Assembly (NCBI GenBank): GCA_965240325.2 | Contig: OZ251223.1 | Span: forward strand, 3,100,001 to 3,164,000 | From: Rebecca billardiae RCC1528 | Lineage: Eukaryota > Haptophyta | Direction: 5' to 3' | DNA length: 64,000 bases | Shown: one piece after another, positions 1 through 9,600 of the stretch | Position numbering within the stretch: the stretch's first letter is position 1 | Layout: every line of letters begins with the position of its first letter | Translations under genes and position numbers: made by a program | The notes under the pieces: generated by a model | What the model was told of the DNA's origin: nothing | What the model saw: only the letters and a program-made list of their open reading frames with translations | Database searches by the model: none

Positions 1-416
1 GGCGTCTGCACATTGACCCAGCTGTCTGGCACGTCAGAAGAGACGGTGCCATCCTGCTCCCACTCGATCGTGTAGGTCCGCTCGCAGAGGTGCACGCCAC
101 GCACCCGCCCGGCCCACTTTGGGGTAGGACTCAACTGCGGTGGCCAGCCTGCCATGACCGGCGTGCCGACGGGGAGGGCGTCAAAGTATGGGCACACGAG
201 CACCATCGGCACGTCTCGCACCACCGTGCCGTCACCCAGCCGCACCGAGTAGGTGAGCGCGTTGTCGTCGCGCGAGGACACCCAGCCCTCAGAGACCCCG
301 CCATCGTCCTGTCGGACGAGCACGTGCTGTGATGAACCCGCCCAGGCTGAAGCCGGCGGAGGCGGTGACGTCGACACCGCCACAGCGAGCAGCAGCCCGG
401 TGATCGTCGCCATCAT
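1..416 (-). CDS. Secreted protein with tandem SH3/tudor-like repeats (5' part, continues beyond window)
   Basis: The minus strand opens with ATG ATG at 416 and stays open to the window edge (138 codons visible). Residues 1-25 look like a signal peptide: MMATITGLLLAVAV followed by a small-residue, Pro-rich stretch ending ASA. The rest holds two similar beta-rich blocks. Each has an aromatic/basic-D-G-T-V strand pattern (YSVRLGDGTVV and YTIEWEQDGTVSS) followed by a V-P turn, which resembles tandem tudor/agenet or SH3-like barrels. Third codon positions are strongly GC. The function is unknown; an extracellular binding protein is an inference. A transposon begins only 49 bp upstream of the start codon, so the native promoter may be displaced. 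Either of the two adjacent ATGs could be used. Confidence 0.6.
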   Translation of the reverse strand, partial: MMATITGLLLAVAVSTSPPPPASAWAGSSQHVLVRQDDGGVSEGWVSSRDDNALTYSVRLGDGTVVRDVPMVLVCPYFDALPVGTPVMAGWPPQLSPTPKWAGRVRGVHLCERTYTIEWEQDGTVSSDVPDSWVNVQT

Positions 417-464
417 TGTGGGCTCACAATTGACGAACAGGCAGGGCTCGAGAGGGCCGAGGCC

Positions 465-1124
465 CGGGGAACTTACAGTCAGACCGTCTGAATCGGCCCC
501 CTCGCTCAGACCGGTCTGAGCGAGGGCCCGATTCAGACGGTTTTTGTTTCCGCCCCACTGGCGAGCGCGCTGCGGGACGCACCGCGCTGGGGGCGGTGCA
601 CACTGCACTCACGGCGCGCCGCGATGTGTTCGGGCGGTGGATGGGGCTGAATCGGCCGAGAGTGACGGTGCGATCGGCCGCGATGCGTCTGCCATCACCC
701 AGTGATCTCGTGCGGTGCCAGCTCGCCCTTCGCTTCGTCGCCACTCGCACTCGCACCAGTCGCGCGCGTTCATGGCTTGCCGTTCGCGCGCTGTGTTCTC
801 GCGCAGTGTGTGCTTGGCAGCAGGGTGCTCGTGGCCGGTGGTTGCCGTCGCGGAGGATCGGAATGTGCGCAGCTACGCTACATCCCAGACGCCATGTGCC
901 CGTCCTCGTCGAGCGTTGGAGAGACACGCGTGTCGCGCATGCGCTCGCGGAAGCAGGCTGCACAGCGGCGCGCGGGCCTGGCTGCGCGCGCATGACAAGG
1001 TGCACCACACAGCTGCCCCCGCCATGAGCACCAGCTGTGTACGCACCTCTTTTGTGTTGTCTGATCCGCCAGGCCGCCACGGCGCAGAGACTGCGTGCGT
1101 GAGACACCGACAGTCAGCGGCCAC
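465..1124 (+). repeat. Left terminal inverted repeat of the Mutator-like element
   Basis: 660-bp arm, matched in reverse complement by 2431-3090. Near its outer end, 484-540 is an almost perfect 57-bp palindrome running from CCGTCTGAATCGG to CCGATTCAGACGG, with the centre at CAGACCGGTCTG. Confidence 0.85.
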
Positions 1125-2430
1125 GGCGCACACAGGTCACTGGCACATGCCAATATGCCATGGCGTGCAGCAGCTGATGCAGCCGTTGCTGCAGCTTCGA
1201 TTGATGAAACAGCAGCAGCGCCGGTGGCAGTCACCCCAATCGCTGCCACTGGCACACCCGTACTCGCCAACAGCACTCGCAGCCCTTGCACCTCCGGCAG
1301 CTGTGGCACGATGCTCGGCTGAGCGGCGGCAATAGGCACTGTCGTCCGAGCAGCCGCGCGCGCGCTCCTTCGCGGGCGCGCTGTCGCGGGAGTGCTGCTC
1401 CAAGGACCAGCAGCTGGTGCAGATGTTGCGGCTGAGACAGCAACTGCTGTTGCTCGTGTTGGTAGCCTCAACGCAGCCGTACTAGCGTTATGAGGGGAGA
1501 TGACTTGTGGAATGGGAATTGCTGCAGCCACTTTTTATTCCGCCATTTATTTTTATTAAAAGCAGCTTGCAGTTGCAGCAGAGTCAGAGACTTAGCGTGT
1601 CAGAAGCTGTCCCGCAGGGCTCAACTCGTCACGTACAGCGTCGGCGCTCGGAGCCTCGGGAGTTTGCACCAACCGGGCGTGGTGGGCGTGTCCCGCGCGG
1701 CGCGCAGCGCAGCGCTGTACGTGGGCGAGACAGCCGCGTCCGCGTCTCGCACTTCGGCGGCGGTGCCGAGGGCGGAGGCCGCCCGCCGCGTGCCTGACGG
1801 CAGCGCCTCAAGCAGCGCAGTCCCATGCGCATGCAGACGGGTGCGACGGCAATGGCGGTGGGTTTCGCAACGTGCACAGCGTCAGAAGCTCGGCACCTGA
1901 TCCGCCCAGCTGCAGCAATAGCACCATCGGTCTGGCGCCTGGCGCTCAGTGGGCGGCGTGTCGGGCGGATGCAGATGCACTTGCCGTCTGAATCAGGACG
2001 CCGGGCATGCGTGCCGAAGCAGTTCGCCCCAGCGCGCGCACTCGCAGAGTGAGAACGGCCGCCCTGCCGGCCGGAGGCCAATGCACTCGCCTGGCGGCTG
2101 CCGGCGCACGGTAGACCAGGTCAAACGTAAGCACCCGAAACCACCACCACCACGGCGGTGGTGACCGAGAGCACGACCACGGGCGGTGGCGCAGCCGATG
2201 TCGCGAGCGTGAGCGCAAGCGTGGCCGTGAGCAAGGCGAGCAGCGTGAGCGATGCGCGGAGCGATCGCGCCCGCCCTTCCGACGAGGAGAGGGCTTTATT
2301 GCGCAAGAGGTCCCCAGCGGTAGGTGGCAGCGATGTCGCGACATCGCTGAGCGCACCGACGTTGCCAGCCGGTCGACGTGGCCAGAGAAAGCTGTGAGCC
2401 GGATTGTTGCCGCAAGCAACCGTGTCAGCT

Positions 2431-3090
2431 GTGGCCGCTGACTGTCGGTGTCTCACGCACGCAGTCTCTGCGCCATGGCGGCCTGGCGGATCAGACAACA
2501 CGAAAGAGGTGCGTACACAGCTGGTGCTCATGGCGGGGGCAGCTGTGTGGTGCACCTTGTCATGCGCGCGCAGCCAGGCCCGCGCGCCGCTGTGCAGCCT
2601 GCTTCCGCGAGCGCATGCGCGACACGCGTGTCTCTCCAACGCTCGACGAGGACAGGCACATGGCGTCTGGGATGTAGCGTAGCTGCGCACATTCCGATCC
2701 TCCGCGACGGCAACCACCGGCCACGAGCACCCTGCTGCCAAGCACACACTGCGCGAGAACACAGCGCGCGAACGGCAAGCCATGAACGCGCGCGACTGGT
2801 GCGAGTGCGAGTGGCGACGAAGCGAAGGGCGAGCTGGCACCGCACGAGATCACTGGGTGATGGCAGACGCATCGCGGCCGATCGCACCGTCACTCTCGGC
2901 CGATTCAGCCCCATCCACCGCCCGAACACATCGCGGCGCGCCGTGAGTGCAGTGTGCACCGCCCCCAGCGCGGTGCGTCCCGCAGCGCGCTCGCCAGTGG
3001 GGCGGGCCCAAAAACCGTCTGAATCGGGCCCTCGCTCAGACCGGTCTGAGCGAGGGGGCCGATTCAGACGGTCTGACTGTAAGTTCCCCG
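2431..3090 (-). repeat. Right terminal inverted repeat of the Mutator-like element
   Basis: Reverse-complement partner of 465-1124. The subterminal palindrome recurs at 3015-3071. Homology stops abruptly at GTGGCCGCTGACTG (2431), mirroring the end of the left arm at 1124. Confidence 0.85.
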
Positions 3091-3099
3091 GCCGAGGCC

Positions 3100-4362
3100 C
3101 GACCGCGAGGCCGCGGAAAGCCGATCCGCGACACACTGTTGCGGTCAGTAAGTACACTACATGTCCTACTACTACAGTTTACTAAGAATAAAGAGACGCA
3201 CACAGCTCAGGCAGGCGAGATTGACGCCCGCCAACTGTCACCGCCCATGAAGCCGTCGCCGATGGTAGCGCCGCCGGAAAAATTCGTTCAGCCGTTTACT
3301 CATCAGAATAAAGAGACGCGGTGCCAAGACAATAATAGGTGTCTCGGTCAGTGGTTTGAGGTTGGGTGAGGGCGGTGGTTGGTTCGGGGGGCTGGCCAGG
3401 GTAGGGCTGGAGGCTTCGGCCGCCAGCCTGATCACCCGGAGCCCGTTATAAAGGGGAATTTATTACACACAGCTCAGGCAGGCGAGATTGACAGTAGTAT
3501 CATAGTTACGAAAGGTAGGTATGCTCACTGTGGCAGGTTGCCGCGCCATCCTTCAACTTCAAGTTCATCGCACCCTCTCCACAGTGGTCGTACTGCATGT
3601 ACCGTAACTAGCTACATCAGACAACAACTATATATACACTCACCGGAACCCGGACTTAATGGCGACTACTCATAGTTACTGCTGCCTGATTCACGTCTCA
3701 TTCCTGAGTGCGGCCGACGTAAGACATCACTGAAGTCACGGTAGAAGCCAGGTTACTGGTGAGCACTACCTAGCTTCTAACTGACTAAGTTCCGCGCGGA
3801 CGTCGGACGAATTAGAGTCCGCAGGGACTGAGAATTTGTCGTGCCGTGACCGTCATTATCACGTGTCGTCACGTCTGCCCAATGACAGGCGTGATCACGT
3901 GACATGGCACGTGACAAGTCCGGCCCACTGTCAGGGGGTCAGGGGCCAAGGGGGTCTCCCTGCCCGGGGCCTCGCCGGCCTGCTGAGGCGAAGCAGTAAA
4001 CTTTGGGGGCCTCTTTAGAGCCATCAAGATCAACTAACGAAGATCTCACTAATAAGAAGTCAGTCCGGGTCGGCACATATCGACTAGAGTTACCGGACTG
4101 TCACGTGACGGAGCCATTGCAGTGCCCGTGACGTGTCACTGTCACGTGACGTCTCACGTCACGTAGTGACGCGGTCGTCACGTGATAAGTCGTGATCAGC
4201 ACGCCGTGTAACACCGCGTGTATAATCATCACGGCTCATCACGACTACGAGTCACGTGCCGATCACACATCAGAACGCGCCATTACGCCTGATCCCAGCC
4301 CTTAGATGCTCGTCACTCTCAGCTGCGCTGACGAATTTATTATACGCGACTATTAATTTAGC
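3100..4362. other. Intergenic repeat-rich DNA with CACGTG cluster
   Basis: No convincing gene is visible. Copies of a dispersed repeat (CAGTTTACTAAGAATA... CACAGCTCAGGCAGGCGAG) lie at 3174-3226 and 3464-3494, with a partial copy near 3290-3320. Between 3860 and 4260 the palindrome CACGTG occurs seven times, mostly as TCACGTGAC. Base composition is less GC-rich than in genes. Confidence 0.5.
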
Positions 4363-4455
4363 TTATGGCGCACGGCCCCCCCCCCGAAAGGTCTGAGCGT
4401 GAGCGAAAGCCGGGGGGGGGGGGGCGGCGCACGTGCTCCGCAAAATCAAAAAGAG
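4363..4455 (+). repeat. Poly-C/poly-G hairpin repeat, copy 1
   Basis: The module runs TTATGGCGCACGG, a C run, GAAAGGTCTGAGC, GTGAGCGAAAGCC, a G run, then GGCGCACGTGCTCCGC and AAAATCAAAAA. A close second copy lies at 6379-6468. The C and G runs can pair, and the G run could form a quadruplex. It may be the end of an unrecognised mobile element. Confidence 0.6.
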
Positions 4456-5505
4456 GATGCGCGCAGGATTTTGGGGATTTTTCGGTAGGTGGCCACCGCG
4501 TATGAGTGGATATCGCTGCCGCAATGATTGCGTTTGTAGTAGATGCTAATTTTAACGATAGTAACACTTAGGGGAATGCAGGGTGGAATAGCACATAACA
4601 CCAGCCGTGTGTTAGATCATTCCGTCATAGTAAGATGCCTGAATTGTAAGAGCCTGAAACAGCTCGCCAACCATAGAAACGATAGGTTGGGTCGTCAGCT
4701 TTGATTCACGCGCTTCTGAAAAACAGCGTTTTAGATTAGACGCATCCCTCTTCTCTTAAGAGAACTGCGCTTCAAAAACACCGTTTCAACGAAAGACGAT
4801 CGCCCGCCATTCAACTGAAACGAGATTCTGCATAAAGCGAACCAAAGATGTTATTGCGCGGGTAGTCCGAACCGACGTTCCCGCGCGCTCTCATATCATA
4901 CAGCTATCGAGCTACTGACTTGCTCATGCGGGTGGGATTCGACATCTCTATCTGCGAGGATTAACAGCTCTCTGAAAACGATTGTGTCCTGGACAACTTG
5001 AAAGGGCAGCGATCGGCTTTGATTCTGCCTATTGTAGGGAAAGTTTTATGGTACGAGTTAACGAACCGTCACTTCTGGGCTCTGGTCGCGAACAGTCGCC
5101 AACTGCCGGCACTACGTGCGCGATCGCGTGGGGCGATCGCGTGGGGCGCGACGCGGCGTGCAGCGGAAGCGCCCGAAGCGGAGGCGTCGGGGGCGGCGGC
5201 TGAAGGGAGCGAGGGCGGTGGTGGCGGCACCGAGGACGAGGGAGGCGCGCCGAACGGCATGTCCGTCCTCACCCTCGCCATCGGCGGCCGCCCGCGCGTC
5301 ACCGCCGCCGGCTCTCAGCCGACGACAACGCCCGCGAGTGCCGCCCACGGCGCGCGGCGGGCGCGTCACGGCAGGCGGCGGGGGCGGCGACTGCAGGGAG
5401 CGAGGGCGATGGTGGCGGCGCAGTCGAGGGAGGTGCGCCATCCGGACAGCGCGGCGGCGCGGCGCGCGGCCGAGCGCGGGAGCCTGGGCGGCGGCGGGCG
5501 CGCGG

Positions 5506-6180
5506 CGGGGCATGTGCTCAGTGCTGCCCGAGAGGCTGGCGCACTCGCCCAGCGCCGCCGCGCACACCGCCGCCGACCTCGCGCGCACGACCTCCGTCAA
5601 CTCCTCCGTCAGCGGCGGAGAGCGCGTCGCCTCGCCGCCCACGCTGCCGCCCAGCCGGTTCGTCATCCGAGCGCTCGCCGGGCGCGCGCGGCGTGACGCG
5701 CCGGGCCGCGGTCGCCGCCTACTAACTAAGTGGTGGGACCGCCGCTGGGGGGCGGGGCGGGCGGAGGAGATGGCGGTGGCGAAGGAGGACGCGGTGGTGG
5801 ACGTGGACGTCACGCAGTCCGGGCTGCACTGGCTCATCCACCTCCTCTCTGCACTCGACCCACCGCCGTCACCGACGGCGCAGCAGCTGGCGGCGGCGCG
5901 GCCGAGGCGGGCGCGCGCCGCGCGCGCCGCTGCGGCGGCGTGGAGCGGCGGGAGCTGAGCGGCGCGCTGCTGCACACGCAGTCACGCTGCGCACGTGCTG
6001 CAGACGCTGTACGAGCGCGCCACCGCCGACGCCGCTGCAGACGCTGTACGACTACGAGCGCGCCACCGCCGACGCCGTCGCGCCGCCGCTGCCCCCGCCG
6101 CACCGGCACCGTCCGACCGTCCGACCGTGTCGTCACAAGCCGCGGCTGCTGCTCACATTCACAAGCTCACTAGCTGCGTG
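5506..6180 (+). pseudogene. Possible decayed coding stretch
   Basis: Codons 5767-5958 on the plus strand have about 90% G+C in third position and read as a plausible protein ending at TGA 5956-5958, including EEMAVAKEDAVVDVDV and SGLHWLIHLLSALDPP. Coding-like sequence resumes past the stop as LQTLYERATADA, where a unit of about 36-43 bp is tandemly duplicated (5998-6033 and 6034-6076) and shifts the frame. There is no recognised domain and no clear start. This could also be an unresolved multi-exon gene. The minus strand here is open but less gene-like. Confidence 0.3.
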
Positions 6181-6271
6181 ATGGTGACTAGCCACTAGGG
6201 CCGTGCGCCCTCAACTTCGTTGTTCACTACCCGAAGATCGGCGTAGCCGATCATAATATACACCGTAATAT

Positions 6272-6316
6272 AGCTAGAGAGAGAGAGAGACTAGAGAGAG
6301 AGAGAGAGAGAGAGAG
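6272..6316. repeat. GA/CT microsatellite
   Basis: Two adjacent runs of GA dinucleotide interrupted by CTA, inside the gene-poor interval between the decayed stretch and receptor gene A. Confidence 0.85.
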
Positions 6317-6378
6317 TAGACTATGATATACCGGGACCGATATCGCCCGCGGCCGCAGTGTCAGCCAGTATATATTAT

Positions 6379-6468
6379 TATGGCGCACGGCCCCCCCGAA
6401 AGGTCTGAGCTGTGAGCGAAAGCCGGGGGGGGGGCGGGCGGCGCACGTGCTCCGCAAAATCAAAAAAG
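6379..6468 (+). repeat. Poly-C/poly-G hairpin repeat, copy 2
   Basis: Same order of blocks as 4363-4455 (GGCGCACGG, C run, GAAAGGTCTGAGC, G run, GCGCACGTGCTCCGC, AAAATCAAAAA), with small indels in the homopolymer runs. Both copies lie in gene-poor DNA about 2 kb apart and in the same orientation. Confidence 0.6.
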
Positions 6469-6691
6469 ATAATGGCGGCGGGGCGCGCGTGATATGCTGC
6501 TGGTGCTGGGGATTTTGTACTTTTAGCAGGGCGGGGAAGCTGCTCATGAATGACTACATATTCAACCCCCCGCGGCCCGATAGGCATAATGACGGACGGC
6601 TTGTTTTATACTATTCAATCAGTAGGCAGCAGCCCAATTAAGACGGTAACTCAGCCAGCAATACGCATCCGGCTGGATGAAGTGAATCCAG

Positions 6692-9600
6692 TCAGACACC
6701 TCCGCTGCGATGAAGGCGACCAGCAAGTGCTGACGAACCTCGTCGACGATCTCCGCGTCGTGGGAAGGAGGTGGACGACGGCCCTTCCGACGCCGAGTCG
6801 TCGTCGTGAAGGCCACCGATGAACGCGTCTGCCGACCCCTGGGCGCCGCTCAAAGGTGGCGAGCCGTAGACGGGGGTGAGGGCCGCGCCAGGTCTCAGGA
6901 TGGGCTCGTCCGACACGTCCGTCGAATCCTCGAGCCGCGTACGGCGGTAAGCCATCGGGGTGCGCAGACGCGCGAACATGGGTGACGCATAGCTGCTCGC
7001 GCCGTCCGAGTCGCGATCCGTTTGGCTGTTGCGCGCGGGCTGTCCTCCTCGGTCGCCGTCGCGGAACAGCAGGTTGATGTGATCGAGCACGGGCATGTGC
7101 GAGCGCGCACGGCTGCGAGTGCGCTGGGTGGCCGGCCCCCAGTGAGCGTTGGGCCAGCTGCCATCGCGCAGCTCTGCCTCGTTCCACGTGACGGCGCGGT
7201 GCCGCGAGCGGCGCGCCGGCTCCGGCTCAAAGCCAGCGAGCGCGCCGACGAGCGGCAAACTCTCGTGCGACCCTCCGTACGAAGGGCGGATTGAGCATCG
7301 TGGGCCGCTGGAAGGCGTGTTGCCCGCCGAGTTCGCCGACGGCCCATCGCGGCGCCTTGCCGCCGGCGATGCCGCCGGCGGCGAGAAGCTGGGCGTGCGC
7401 CCGGGCGGGGGGCTGGTCCCTACGGACGATGGCTTCGAGCACGTGATGGGCACGGGGTCGGGTCCGTCGCCGACCTCGGGCGCCTCGCCGATCGCGGTGA
7501 GCCCCAAATCGGACGCGAAGTCCACGTGCGGCAGCGGGGAGTCCGCCGGGGGAGCGGCCTCCTCCGCGCTGCCCGCCAAGCCGACCTGCGGCGCGAGCCG
7601 ATTGCTGCCGCCTGGCGTCCGGCTGCCGCGAGACAGCCGGGAGCCAGACTCTCCGCGCACGTAGCGGCGCGCAGCGGGCGTCGCGCTCGGCCACGAGAAG
7701 GCTGCCAGTGCGGTCCGGAGCGCGCCGCGCACCGCCGAGTTGAAGCGCTCGAATGCGTCGTCGCCGTCGTTCGCACACTGGCACGGGCCGCTGCAGCGGC
7801 ACAGCTCGACGCTCGAGCTGCGCGAGTGGCCGCCGCCCGACCCGTTGGGCGGGCGCGGCACCGGTTGGTCGTGCTCGCCGCCCACGTCGACGTCGAGCGG
7901 CGGCGGGGCGAAGGCCGAGCGGCCCGGGCGCAGCTTCGACGGCGTGATGGGCGGCGGCGACGGTGCGGGAAGCGCGGCGGCGGCTGCGAGCGCGCTCGCG
8001 GAGATGTTGCTCATGGACCTGGGGCCCAGCCCCCACGGCGCAGGCGGCAGGGTGGCGCTCGGCGCGGCCCCAGGGCCCTCCGGCGGCGGGGTGAGCGGCT
8101 GCGGCGTCGCAAACGCGGACTTCATGGGCCGCCGCTTGGACGGCGACTGAGACGACATGCCCCCCGTGCTCGGGCTGCTCGAGCTGAAGAGAGACGGGTC
8201 GGTGACCGAGCTCGCCGAGAGCGGCGGCGACGAGTGGCGCTGCATGACCGCGCTCGAGCCGAACTTCTCGCGGATGAGCTGGAAGATCATCTGCTTGTCC
8301 GACTGGAACGTGGCCTGCGCCGTGCGCGCGTCGAAGGACTGCAGCGCGGCCTCGACCGATCTGCGGTCCTGCATCAGCGCCTTCACGAACGAGCCGCGCT
8401 CCTCGGGCGCCATCGTCAGGTGGAAGATCACGCCCGCGTTGGTCGCGCAGTGCACCGCCTCGTACAGGCTGGTGCGCGCGCGCGCGGACGGCCGCGCCGG
8501 AGGCGGGGCGGGGAGGCGTGCGTGAGGCGTCGCGGTCGCGCGGGCGCGCCGCGGCGGTGCGCGACGGTGGCGCGCGCACCACCACACGCGGCTGAGGCAG
8601 ACGGGCTTGTCCCACGGGTCGAGCACCATGACGACGTGGCCGATGCGGGCGATCACGGCGCCGATGTGGTGCACCTGCTCCTGCACCGCGTGCTGCCGGA
8701 TGCAGAGGGCGTCGATCCACTGCGCGGCGCGCGGGAGGGACGGAGGGGGGGGCAGCACACGCGCGTGAGCGCCGGCGCGCCGGCGCGGCGCGCCCTCGGA
8801 GCAGCAGCGGGGGCCGCGATGGCGCACCAGGTAGGCGGCCTGCGCGTCGAGGCCGTGCAGCTCGAGGTACGCGTCCACGGCGTCGAGCAGCTTGAGAAAG
8901 GAGCACGACTGGGCATGGCACACGAAGAGGCTCGCGCCCGCGACCGCGGGCCGACCGTCCTCCGTCGTCTCGTCCTTCCGCAGCTCCGCGAGCGACAGTC
9001 CCGACTCGCGCGTGAGCGCGTGCAGCTTCTCGCTCAGCACGCGCGTCGGGTCGTCGCGCTCGATCCCGAGCTCGGCGCACAGCTCGCGCAAAAACCTGGG
9101 GCTCACGCCGAGCAGCAGGTGGCGCTGCAGGTTGCTGCCGCGCTCGGACATGCTGAGCACGGCCGCGGCCGACGGCGTGACCGATGCGGCGCGCTTCAGC
9201 CTCGCGGACATGCTCACCGTCGACTTGGACGTGCGCCGCAGCATGTCGTACAGCCGGCGCAGCGGCCCGCGCGCCGGCTCGACGCCGAGCGGCTTGAACG
9301 CCGCGACCAGCACGTACGAGAGGGCGGTGCTCGCGGCGGTGTGCGCCGACGAGAGCGCGAGCGCGCGCCACGGGTTGGCGTGGCACAGGGTGCGCCACAG
9401 CACGAGCGCGAGGATCTCCACCGTGGACCACGCGATGGCGAACCTCATGCTGCGCGAGATGCGCGTCGCGAGCGGCAGCGGCAGCGCCGCGAGCGCGTCG
9501 GTGGCGCTGCGGCGCACCGCAAGGCCGGCGAGGAGCGTCGCGACGAGCCGCAAGAGCGACCACACGAACCACACCGAGGTGACGACGCGCTCGCCCGTCC

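Larger units (their letters stand above)
465..3090. mobile_element. Mutator-like DNA transposon, probably non-autonomous
   Basis: The element starts CGGGGAACTTAC at 465 and ends with the reverse complement GTAAGTTCCCCG at 3090. It is flanked by the direct duplication GCCGAGGCC at 456-464 and 3091-3099. Arms 465-1124 and 2431-3090 are inverted copies of exactly 660 bp with few differences. Long terminal inverted repeats plus a 9-bp target duplication are the hallmark of Mutator-like elements. The 1.3-kb core (1125-2430) shows only low-complexity Ala/Arg/Pro-rich open frames and no recognisable transposase, so the copy is probably mobilised in trans. Captured host sequence (Pack-MULE type) cannot be excluded. 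Confidence 0.85.

Noticed and set aside
424-3185. Near-identical open frames of 200-245 codons at both ends of the first transposon
   Set aside because: They are translations of the inverted arms, Arg-rich, with no domain and no codon bias; not counted as genes.
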